Below are positions 15,637 through 22,075 of a DNA stretch of 44,456 bases, in pieces (the stretch's first letter is position 1; the number at the start of each line of letters is the position of its first letter). The notes beneath the pieces are model-generated. The model was not told the DNA's origin. It did no database searches and was given only the letters and a program-made list of their open reading frames with translations. Both the position numbers and the translations under genes were made by a program. Origin of the DNA: Candidatus Peregrinibacteria bacterium CG1_02_54_53 (GTDB taxonomy: Bacteria > Patescibacteriota > Gracilibacteria > Peribacterales > Peribacteraceae); NCBI GenBank assembly GCA_001872575.1, contig MNWP01000016.1:1-44456 (forward strand). The letters run 5' to 3'.

Positions 15637-16644
15637 CTAGATGATCTTGGCACCCGGCCCGACCTTTGCTTTGAAGATCGTGCATCCTTTCTGCGCGTTC
15701 GCGAAGGAGAGAACGGCATCTTTAGCCTCATCTGGACACACAAGGTGGACTGTTGGTCCCGCATCCATCGTGAAGAGCACGGGGATGTGTTCCTTCGATC
15801 GCAATCCTTTGATCGCATTCACGATGCGATGTGTGTCTTCATTGAGGTAGTGCAGCGAGGGCGAGGATGTTTCCATCACGTGATGCATATCAAGGCAGTC
15901 TTCCTCCGTCACGTTTTGCAGTTTCTCAAAATCTTTCATGCGGATGGCGTCGATGCATTCCTGTTGGCGTCGCGAACGAATCGTTTCGATGCGTGTAGCG
16001 TAGAATGGGCTTGTAGAGGCCAAGGCGTGGCCTTCTGTAGAGCCGACTTTCTTCTCTTCCAGAGCAGGGATCAAAACGATGTCATGGAGCAGCCAGTGAC
16101 GTTCGTCCGCGATCTGCTCGCTCCACGAGCTCCCCAGTTCCATGCCGCTGCCTTCTTCCAGTGTCGAAAATCCGCCGAAGATACTCCGTGCCGCCGAGCC
16201 AGATCCCAGCCGCGCGAGAATGCTCGTCTGCATGTCGGTGAGTGTGATTTTCTCCGCAACCAATCCGGCCACGGCTTTTGCAAGGCAGCTGAAGACCGCG
16301 GCAGACGATGCGAGACCGATTGCGGGTGGAATGTGGGAACGGACGGTGATTGCGCTGTGCTCCGGGAGGGCATCTTTTGCGTGGAGTGTTTCGAGATAAC
16401 GGCGCATGAGCGAGAGGACCTTGCGAAAGCGTTCGATGTCCTTCTCCCTCAGCGCTTTTTCTCCGCCATCCGCCAGAAACGAGCGAACGGAAAACGCATC
16501 TGCTTCCTGTATGACGATTTCCACTGTTGGACGGTCAAGGGTCATCGAGAGCGAGGCGGCCTGTGGCAGGCGCAACTCCTCACTGCGGTTGCCCCAATAC
16601 TTTATGAAGGCGATATTGGGCGTTGAATGCGCTTTTGCTTGCAT
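15637..16644 (-). CDS. Diphosphomevalonate (or phosphomevalonate) decarboxylase, GHMP family
   Basis: The 335-aa product has the MDD layout: STPNIAFIKYWGN (8-19), the P-loop-like GLASSAAVFSCLAKAV (110-125), GSGSAARSIFGGF (147-159, with the substrate-binding Arg153) and the catalytic Asp294 in TMDAGPTVHL. MDD converts mevalonate diphosphate to IPP. In classical MDDs the first motif reads YWGKR; here Lys is replaced by Asn19. From memory that Asn form is seen in phosphomevalonate decarboxylases of Chloroflexi, which give isopentenyl phosphate, so the substrate is uncertain. The gene is divergent from the HAD gene with a shared TATAAT region, and 225 nt separate it from HMGR. Confidence 0.85.
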   Translation of the reverse strand: MQAKAHSTPNIAFIKYWGNRSEELRLPQAASLSMTLDRPTVEIVIQEADAFSVRSFLADGGEKALREKDIERFRKVLSLMRRYLETLHAKDALPEHSAITVRSHIPPAIGLASSAAVFSCLAKAVAGLVAEKITLTDMQTSILARLGSGSAARSIFGGFSTLEEGSGMELGSSWSEQIADERHWLLHDIVLIPALEEKKVGSTEGHALASTSPFYATRIETIRSRRQQECIDAIRMKDFEKLQNVTEEDCLDMHHVMETSSPSLHYLNEDTHRIVNAIKGLRSKEHIPVLFTMDAGPTVHLVCPDEAKDAVLSFANAQKGCTIFKAKVGPGAKII

Positions 16645-16684
16645 AAAAGAAAGGAAAACCTCTTTCAGCGTAGTGCTTTTTTTC

Positions 16685-16690
16685 TATAAT
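16685..16690. promoter_or_regulatory. Shared -10 region of the divergent MDD-family and HAD genes
   Basis: TATAAT on the plus strand would give a start near 16697 and a 17-nt leader for the HAD gene. The same bases read TTATAG/ATTATA on the minus strand, usable for the decarboxylase gene 40 nt away. The -35 boxes are weak on both sides. Confidence 0.45.
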
Positions 16691-16713
16691 TCCATCCTTT
16701 TCCATTACGATTT

Positions 16714-17565
16714 ATGCCGATACATGATGTCAATGTGATGATCCTCGATAATGACGGGGTTCTGCGGCGCGAGGGGAAGCAATTGCCGGGAGTGGTGGAG
16801 CTCTACGCGCAACTGGAGAAGCGGGGGATCAGCAATGTCCTGCTCTCGAACAATTCGCGAGTGACTTCCGATGGGCTCGTTCGGCAAATGAAACAGTTCG
16901 GTGTGAAGGATTTTTGCAAAGATCAGGCGATGACATCCGCTGAGGCGGCCGCATCATGGATTCGGCACAATCCTTCCGCCGATCGGCTCGAAGACATGCG
17001 TGTTTTTGCGGTCGGTGAAGAGGGCGTTTTCCGGTCTCTGCAGGAATTGGGCATTGCGCTGGCAAACGATCAATGGGATGGGCAACAATGGTCCGGCCTG
17101 CCGACGGATGTCGTGGTGGGCTTCAACACGAAGATGGATTATGCGACCACGATGGCTCCGGCATGGAATGCCATTCATCGTGGGTCCCGATGGATTCACA
17201 CCAATGGGGATGTTTCGTACAGGAATGCCGCAGGGGCGATGCTGCCGGCGAATGGGGCGCAACTTGCGTACCTCTCCACGACAGGCAAAGAGCCGGCTGC
17301 TGTCGTCGGGAAACCGAATAGGGAAATGGCTGAATCTGCTTTGCGGCGAATGAATGTGACACAGGACCAAGCACGCATTGCGGTGGTTGGCGATAATCTG
17401 ACGGAAGATATGGGTCTTGCCGATAACCTGCGCAGTGCAGGATGGAACGCCGAAGGATGGATGGTTCTCACCGGCGTGACGACAGCCGAAGACTGCGATG
17501 ATCCTTCTGTCGATAGGGTGTTTCAGGATATTCGCCAGATCACGAGGGCGCTGCTCTCTCGTTAG
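16714..17565 (+). CDS. HAD-family phosphatase, NagD/phosphoglycolate type
   Basis: The 283-aa product contains the four HAD motifs: DNDGVL (Asp nucleophile and acid/base pair, about 12-17), LLSNNSR (motif II, about 44-50), the Lys in VVGKPN (about 198-203), and GDNLTEDMG (motif IV). A large C2-type cap lies between motifs II and III, placing it with NagD-like phosphatases. Motif I has Asn between the two Asp residues in place of the usual Leu or Met. It is the only plus-strand gene inside the mevalonate block, 3 nt from the convergent mevalonate kinase stop. A role in trimming isoprenoid or sugar phosphates is speculation. Confidence 0.85.
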   Translation: MPIHDVNVMILDNDGVLRREGKQLPGVVELYAQLEKRGISNVLLSNNSRVTSDGLVRQMKQFGVKDFCKDQAMTSAEAAASWIRHNPSADRLEDMRVFAVGEEGVFRSLQELGIALANDQWDGQQWSGLPTDVVVGFNTKMDYATTMAPAWNAIHRGSRWIHTNGDVSYRNAAGAMLPANGAQLAYLSTTGKEPAAVVGKPNREMAESALRRMNVTQDQARIAVVGDNLTEDMGLADNLRSAGWNAEGWMVLTGVTTAEDCDDPSVDRVFQDIRQITRALLSR

Positions 17566-17568
17566 GCA

Positions 17569-18438
17569 TCAAACGCTGAGCAGAGGGAGTACGCTCTGTG
17601 CTCCTTTGCGGATCACCGGCAGAATCAGGTTGGGGTTCTTGTGCAGTGCCAGCACTGTCCCTCCTCCACCTGTTCTTCCACCCGCCCCCAGCACCTTGGC
17701 TGCTCCACCCAGTCGCATGATTTCCGTAATAAGTGTCTGCACGGGTTTGGGTACGACGCCGAGCGCCACCTGTGCGCGGTGATGGTCACGAAAGACCGTG
17801 CGGATGTCCTCGCCCTTCCTCAGTCGTTCGGTGCACTTGCCGATCGCGATGAGGGCCTGCTTTACGCGGGGATCATCCGAACGCTCCTTCACCCATGCGA
17901 CGAGCTCAGGTGTGGATTCATGGGGTGTTCCGGTATCGGCCAACAGCGCACCGCGCAGAATATCTTTGGGCAGCGCGATGTGCTGAGGTTCCGATCCTTT
18001 GCGAAAGAGAATGGGTTTCTCTTCCCAAATCACGGCGAAGTCGATGCCACTGTGCCCCGGGTTCATGGCGTCTTCCACCTTCAGAGCTTCGGCACGCTTG
18101 CCTTCACCGAGCAGGCAGCGGGTAAGGGCGATGATGAGGGCGGTACTGGAGCCCATACCCTTTTTGAGGGGCAGCTGATTACGGATAATAAGTTTTCCCC
18201 TGAAGGAGGCGGCTTGATCTTGCTCGAGATGCAGGATGATCTTTTGGGCGTAGTCCTCCCACTCTTCTCCGCCGCCGATGCCGAGCCACTTGAGCGTCAG
18301 TGCCCGACTTGATGGATTTCCCTCGAACGTCACCTGCATGGCGATAGGGGCGGGCACGGCGATTCCCGGTTGGCCGAACACCACGGCATACTCGCCGGTG
18401 AGGATGATTTTGCCGTGGGCGATGGATGTATGCTTCAT
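17569..18438 (-). CDS. Mevalonate kinase, GHMP family
   Basis: This enzyme phosphorylates mevalonate at C5 using ATP. The 289-aa product has the N-terminal AHGKIILTGEYAVVFGQP (7-24) typical of mevalonate kinases, the phosphate-binding LKKGMGSSTALIIAL (91-105), catalytic Asp133 in GHSGIDFAV, and the C-terminal GAGGRTGGGGT loop. It is slightly shorter than most. The HGEYAVV-type N-terminus and the SGID motif favour mevalonate kinase over phosphomevalonate or galactokinase. It lies in the same direction as uppS, with a REP-like hairpin between them, and converges with the HAD gene. Confidence 0.9.
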   Translation of the reverse strand: MKHTSIAHGKIILTGEYAVVFGQPGIAVPAPIAMQVTFEGNPSSRALTLKWLGIGGGEEWEDYAQKIILHLEQDQAASFRGKLIIRNQLPLKKGMGSSTALIIALTRCLLGEGKRAEALKVEDAMNPGHSGIDFAVIWEEKPILFRKGSEPQHIALPKDILRGALLADTGTPHESTPELVAWVKERSDDPRVKQALIAIGKCTERLRKGEDIRTVFRDHHRAQVALGVVPKPVQTLITEIMRLGGAAKVLGAGGRTGGGGTVLALHKNPNLILPVIRKGAQSVLPLLSV

Positions 18439-18462
18439 CTGTAGAAGGTTGTCATGGTGAGC

Positions 18463-18535
18463 GTGTCATTCCGAGCGTAGTCGAGGAACGAACCATACTG
18501 TCCGTGTCGCCCTTCGACTACGCTCAGGGTGACAC
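18463..18535. repeat. REP-like long hairpin between uppS and the mevalonate kinase gene
   Basis: The arms GTGTCA-TTCC-GAGCGTAGTCGA and TCGACTACGCTC-AGGG-TGACAC give 12 plus 6 perfect pairs with a mostly wobble-paired junction, around a 29-nt loop. A T-rich stretch (CCTTTTCTTT) follows on the plus strand, opposite to the flanking genes, so this looks more like a dispersed repeat than a dedicated terminator. Confidence 0.65.
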
Positions 18536-18542
18536 CTTTTCT

Positions 18543-19223
18543 TTATCCGCCGAATCTCCGGGAACGTTTGGTGAAACCGTCCACGGCCTGCCTTAGGTCG
18601 TCCGTTGTGAAATCGGGAAAGAATTTATCCAAGAACACCCACTCGGCATAAGCGGCCTGCCAGAGAAAGAAGTTCGACGTGCGTTGTTCCCCGCTGGTGC
18701 GGATGATGAGGTCTAAGTCCGGGAGTTCCGGATGATCGAGAAGCGCGCGGAGCTCCTGCTCGGATGCAATCGGGTTATTGACTTTGGCGAGCCCACGGAT
18801 GATCTCATCTTTTCCGCCGTAATCGATGGCAAGGTGCAATGAGAATTCTGTGAAATGGGCGGTTTCTACACATACCTCCTCGATCAGTTTTGCAAGTGAA
18901 GGGGGGATGCGGTCTGTGCGTCCCGAATGCAGCAGACGGATCCCTTTTTTTTGCAGTGTGGGACGCTCTTTTTGAATGTAGTTCTCTAATAGCGTCATGA
19001 GTTTGCTTACTTCTTTCGGGTCGCGTTTCCAATTCTCGGTTGAAAAACACCACACGGTGAGGACGCCGATGCGCGGATCGGCCTGACACCAGTCTGTTAT
19101 CGTGCGGAAGTTCTCAACAGCTTTCTCGTGCCCCTGCCATGGGTGCCAGGCGCGCGCCTTCGCCCAGCGGCGATTGCCGTCGGGAATGATGGCCACGTGC
19201 ATAGTCTCAGGATTTTTTGCCAT
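18543..19223 (-). CDS. uppS: Undecaprenyl diphosphate synthase (cis-prenyltransferase)
   Basis: This enzyme adds IPP units in cis to an allylic diphosphate to form the C55 carrier lipid for envelope polymers. The 226-aa product has HVAIIPDGNRRWAK at 9-22 with catalytic Asp15, the FSTENWKR segment, LHLAIDYGGKDEI, and the signature DLIIRTSGEQRTSNFFLW with AYAEWVF. The first ATG (19223) overlaps the idi stop by 17 nt; an internal ATG at 19202 would avoid overlap, and either is possible. It follows idi directly, so carbon from the mevalonate route feeds this step. A trans-type FPP synthase is not in the window. Confidence 0.96.
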   Translation of the reverse strand: MAKNPETMHVAIIPDGNRRWAKARAWHPWQGHEKAVENFRTITDWCQADPRIGVLTVWCFSTENWKRDPKEVSKLMTLLENYIQKERPTLQKKGIRLLHSGRTDRIPPSLAKLIEEVCVETAHFTEFSLHLAIDYGGKDEIIRGLAKVNNPIASEQELRALLDHPELPDLDLIIRTSGEQRTSNFFLWQAAYAEWVFLDKFFPDFTTDDLRQAVDGFTKRSRRFGG

Positions 19224-19749
19224 CTCGACGGGGGGAACGCATGATCATGGCGAAGGCCAGATGAAACCACGGTGCGTACTTCGCGGGCTCCGTGTGCATG
19301 TCTTTCGTCAGTTCCTCCGTCGTGATCCATTTTGCTTCATTCACCTCAGCGGGATCGGCTTTGAGAGGTGGATTTCCGGTAACGGATCCGGTGAGGATCG
19401 TGTCGTACTCGTACTCGGTGCCTCGTCCTCCGGGATCATCGGCGCGGTAGACGAACGAGGGCCCCTCGGTGAGCGGACAGGTGAATCCGAGCTCCTGGTG
19501 CAGCCGCAGTTGTGCGGCATCGGGCAGCACTTCCTCTTCTTGTAAGTGGCTGCAGCAGGTGTTGGCCCAGATGAGCGGAAAGAGCGTCTTCTCTTTGCTT
19601 CGTTGTTGAATGAGCAGCTCTTGTCTTCCTTTACGAAAAACAAATACCGAAAAGGCGCGGTGGAGCATTCCCGGTGACGCATGGGCTTCGGCACGGTCGG
19701 AAGTGCCGGTGATCACCCCGTCTTCGGTACAGAGAAGGACAAAGGACAT
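19207..19749 (-). CDS. idi: Isopentenyl-diphosphate isomerase, type I (Nudix fold)
   Basis: This enzyme interconverts IPP and DMAPP. The 180-aa product carries LIQQRSKEKTLFPLIWANT followed by CCSH (catalytic Cys region), the Nudix-like LRLHQELGF, the metal-binding YEYDTIL segment, and NEAKWIT with the catalytic Glu. This is the type I metal-dependent enzyme, not the FMN-dependent type II common in archaea and Firmicutes. The start is ambiguous: ATGs at 19785, 19761 and 19749 are in frame, and 19749 gives the best family N-terminus (MSFVLLCTEDG). It overlaps uppS. With uppS it forms the bacterial back end of the pathway. Confidence 0.92.
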   Translation of the reverse strand: MSFVLLCTEDGVITGTSDRAEAHASPGMLHRAFSVFVFRKGRQELLIQQRSKEKTLFPLIWANTCCSHLQEEEVLPDAAQLRLHQELGFTCPLTEGPSFVYRADDPGGRGTEYEYDTILTGSVTGNPPLKADPAEVNEAKWITTEELTKDMHTEPAKYAPWFHLAFAMIMRSPRRDGKKS

Positions 19750-19794
19750 CGGTAATAGCATGGCGGCTGTACTGCGTCTGCACAAGCATCTGCT

Positions 19795-20523
19795 TCAGTC
19801 TTCTACCAAGGGAGAAAAAATTATTTCTTCGCCCTGTTCTTCTATCCGCCACTTCGTATCCTTTAAACGGTAACTACAGGAGTTCCGCATGGCCTTGCTT
19901 ACGGCTCCGTTCTTGAGTCCGGTGATGTTCCCGACTGCCTGCCGCGTCAAGTGAGGCTCGTTGTTGAGATGTGCCTGAACAATGGCGCTCAATACGGCCC
20001 GTTCCTGTCCGCTCAATCCTGCAGGTTTCTTTGTGTTCCAGTGCGCTGCTTTGATTTGTGTGTCGACGGCATCAAGAATCTCTTTCACCGGACTGTTTTC
20101 GCCCTGCTGCTCTGCTTTTTCATGTTTGCCATCTTGCTTGAGAGTGCGTCGGATCTGTTTTCGCGGCTTTTTGGGCAGGTGTTGTGCCACACGGTCCGCC
20201 CGATTGGGATATCCGCTCTGTGCCAGAGTAAGACTCGATTGTTCCAGTTGCTGGGTGAGGATCTGAATGCGAGACATAAAGTGTTTTCGCAGTCCATCAA
20301 TTTCGATCTTCTTTGCAATTTCCTTTGCACTACGGGGATCGCGGTCATGTAATTTACGATCGCATGCTTCTGCCTGATCAATAATGTTCAGCCAAGAGTT
20401 CAGAGGGCCACCTGCCATCACTTGTGAACAACGTTCCCGTGCTCCTTCAAAATCCCCCCGTGCCGCCAGGGCGGAGATGGGGTCCAGTGCCTCGATCTGA
20501 TCTGTTGGGCTTTCTGAAGCCAT
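19795..20523 (-). CDS. Hypothetical protein with a C-terminal winged-helix-like region
   Basis: No family is recognised. The 242-aa product is hydrophilic and Lys/Gln-rich, with helix-forming stretches (about 40-130) and a linker (KHEKAEQQGENSPVK). A C-terminal segment (about 165-235) reads like a winged helix: LSGQERAVLSAIVQAHL, LTRQAVGNITGLKNGAVSKAM, then a short beta hairpin (YRLKDTKWRIEEQGEEIIFS). DNA or RNA binding is therefore possible. It is divergent from rsh with an 83-bp gap; a TATCGT box lies about 12 nt before its ATG. It precedes idi by 45 nt and may be cotranscribed with the isoprenoid genes, making it a candidate regulator (inference). Confidence 0.65.
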   Translation of the reverse strand: MASESPTDQIEALDPISALAARGDFEGARERCSQVMAGGPLNSWLNIIDQAEACDRKLHDRDPRSAKEIAKKIEIDGLRKHFMSRIQILTQQLEQSSLTLAQSGYPNRADRVAQHLPKKPRKQIRRTLKQDGKHEKAEQQGENSPVKEILDAVDTQIKAAHWNTKKPAGLSGQERAVLSAIVQAHLNNEPHLTRQAVGNITGLKNGAVSKAMRNSCSYRLKDTKWRIEEQGEEIIFSPLVED

Positions 20524-20594
20524 AGGGGAATGGTCACGATACTCGTGTCAGAGGCCGACTCAACCGATTTCTCGCTATTTTTTCAGGGTTTCTC

Positions 20595-20600
20595 TACGAT
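20595..20600 (+). promoter_or_regulatory. -10 box of rsh, deciding the GTG start
   Basis: TACGAT ends 6 nt before the GTG at 20607, so the transcript probably begins at the start codon. No Shine-Dalgarno sequence is present. An ATG at 20599 opens only a three-codon frame. Confidence 0.45.
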
Positions 20601-20606
20601 GGAACC

Positions 20607-22037
20607 GTGACCGACCGAGCCGCCCTCTCGCGACTCCTCCGGGGACTTCCGTCGCCAGCAGCGCAGCGCGTTCGGTCGGTATGGGCCTTTGCGCGTTCCC
20701 ATCTTTCGCGTATCGACCGGCGCAGCGGCGACTCATACGCCCAGCATGGTCGTGAAGTCGCTCTCACGCTCCGCGAGGCCGATGCCGATCCCTCCCTGCT
20801 CTGTGTGGCACTTCTTCACGATGCCTTTCTGGATCCCTCTGGCCCTGATTACCTGCTCCAGTCGCCGCTCACGCCCACAGAACGCAAGCTTGCCGAGCAG
20901 ATGCATGCCCTGCGTCGATTGCATCTGGATGAAAATACGCGCGATCTTGATGCGTTTCTGCACGCCTTTTCTCAAGATGAGCGTTTGTTGATTCTACGAA
21001 TGGCGCATCGTCTCAATGATGTGCGAAACCTTCAGCGTTTTAAGCCGGCTCTTCGTCGCCGCATCGCTTTCGAGACTCTACATATCTACACAGCGATCGC
21101 CGGACGGATCGGGATGCATGCCTGGCGCACGGAGATGGAGGATATTTGTTTCGCATTGCTCCATCCGCGCATCGCTCGCAGTCTGGAACGCAAATATTCA
21201 TCCTATCGGGTGATCGATGATGTGTGCCTCAATCAAACGAGTGCATTTTTGCGGCGGGTTTTGAGCAAGGGCCACATTCCTATGAAGATTTCCTTCCGCA
21301 AGAAGGGAATCTATTCAACCTATCGCAAGATGGTGCTCAAGCGGCGGTCATTCGAAGAGCTCACCGATCGCCTGGCCGTACGCATCGTTGTTCCACGGAT
21401 AGAGGATTGCTATCGCACGCTTGGTGTTGTACATCGGTTTATGCATCCCATTCCGGGCAAATTGAAGGACTACATCGGAGCTCCCAAGGAGAACGGTTAC
21501 CAATCAATTCACACCGTGGTGTATCCACTTCCGGGCGTAACGGAGCAACCCATGGAGATTCAAATTCGTACCCAAGAGATGCATGATCTCTGCGAGCACG
21601 GACCCGCTTCGCACGGGAACTATAAGCATTTTCTCTATTCTCTTGATACCGGATCAGCCAGAGTGCATCTATTGACCAATCTTGAGGCCCTGCGTTCCGA
21701 AGCGAGGTCTCCGCTCCAGTTTGAGAAGGTCTTGCGGCATTATTTTCGTGCGGATCATCTCGCGGTATTCGATGGAGACAATAATCTTTTTCACCTCAAG
21801 AGTCCCGCCACGGCGCTTGATCTTGTTTGTCTTGCATTTTCGAAGAGGCTACATCACCTTTCCGGTTTAAGGATCAATGGCAGACGACGTCCGTTTGGAG
21901 CTCCTTTGCGCGATGGAGACACTGTGGAACCGTCGTTTGCACGGCGACGTACGGTTGCTGCCGCCTGGTTGCCTTCATGCAGGCACCGATTGACGAAGAG
22001 GAAGATTCGTGAGGCGCTGCAAGAGTCTCGGACATGA
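20607..22037 (+). CDS. RelA/SpoT homologue, (p)ppGpp synthetase/hydrolase
   Basis: This protein controls the stringent alarmone. The 476-aa product contains an HD-type hydrolase domain (about 40-190; HGREVAL, LLHDAFLDP, MAHRLNDVRNL) and the synthetase domain (about 215-350; KGIYSTYRKM, DRLAVRIVV, GKLKDYIGAPKENGYQSIH, EIQIRTQEMHDLCEHG, ASH). A TGS domain follows (about 390-445; LAVFDGDNNLFHLKSPATALD). It ends soon after TGS, so the helical and ACT/RRM regulatory domains of full-length RelA/SpoT are missing. Both active sites look intact. The GTG start is chosen from the -10 position and the family N-terminus. Its stop overlaps an ATG of the following frame, but that gene has its own promoter. 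Confidence 0.93.
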   Translation: MTDRAALSRLLRGLPSPAAQRVRSVWAFARSHLSRIDRRSGDSYAQHGREVALTLREADADPSLLCVALLHDAFLDPSGPDYLLQSPLTPTERKLAEQMHALRRLHLDENTRDLDAFLHAFSQDERLLILRMAHRLNDVRNLQRFKPALRRRIAFETLHIYTAIAGRIGMHAWRTEMEDICFALLHPRIARSLERKYSSYRVIDDVCLNQTSAFLRRVLSKGHIPMKISFRKKGIYSTYRKMVLKRRSFEELTDRLAVRIVVPRIEDCYRTLGVVHRFMHPIPGKLKDYIGAPKENGYQSIHTVVYPLPGVTEQPMEIQIRTQEMHDLCEHGPASHGNYKHFLYSLDTGSARVHLLTNLEALRSEARSPLQFEKVLRHYFRADHLAVFDGDNNLFHLKSPATALDLVCLAFSKRLHHLSGLRINGRRRPFGAPLRDGDTVEPSFARRRTVAAAWLPSCRHRLTKRKIREALQESRT

Positions 22038-22042
22038 GTGTG

Positions 22043-22070
22043 TTACACTTTCGCTTCTTCTTCCTATTAT
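22043..22070 (+). promoter_or_regulatory. Promoter of the SLH/beta-propeller gene
   Basis: TTACAC (22043-22048) and TATTAT (22065-22070) are 16 nt apart. The ATG at 22076 follows 5 nt after the -10, so the mRNA would be leaderless or nearly so. This favours 22076/22079 over the in-frame ATG at 22034. Confidence 0.5.
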
Positions 22071-22075
22071 TCTCT

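Noticed and set aside
15601-16626. 341-aa plus-strand frame opposite the decarboxylase
   Set aside because: Shadow; the MDD-family motifs are all on the minus strand.
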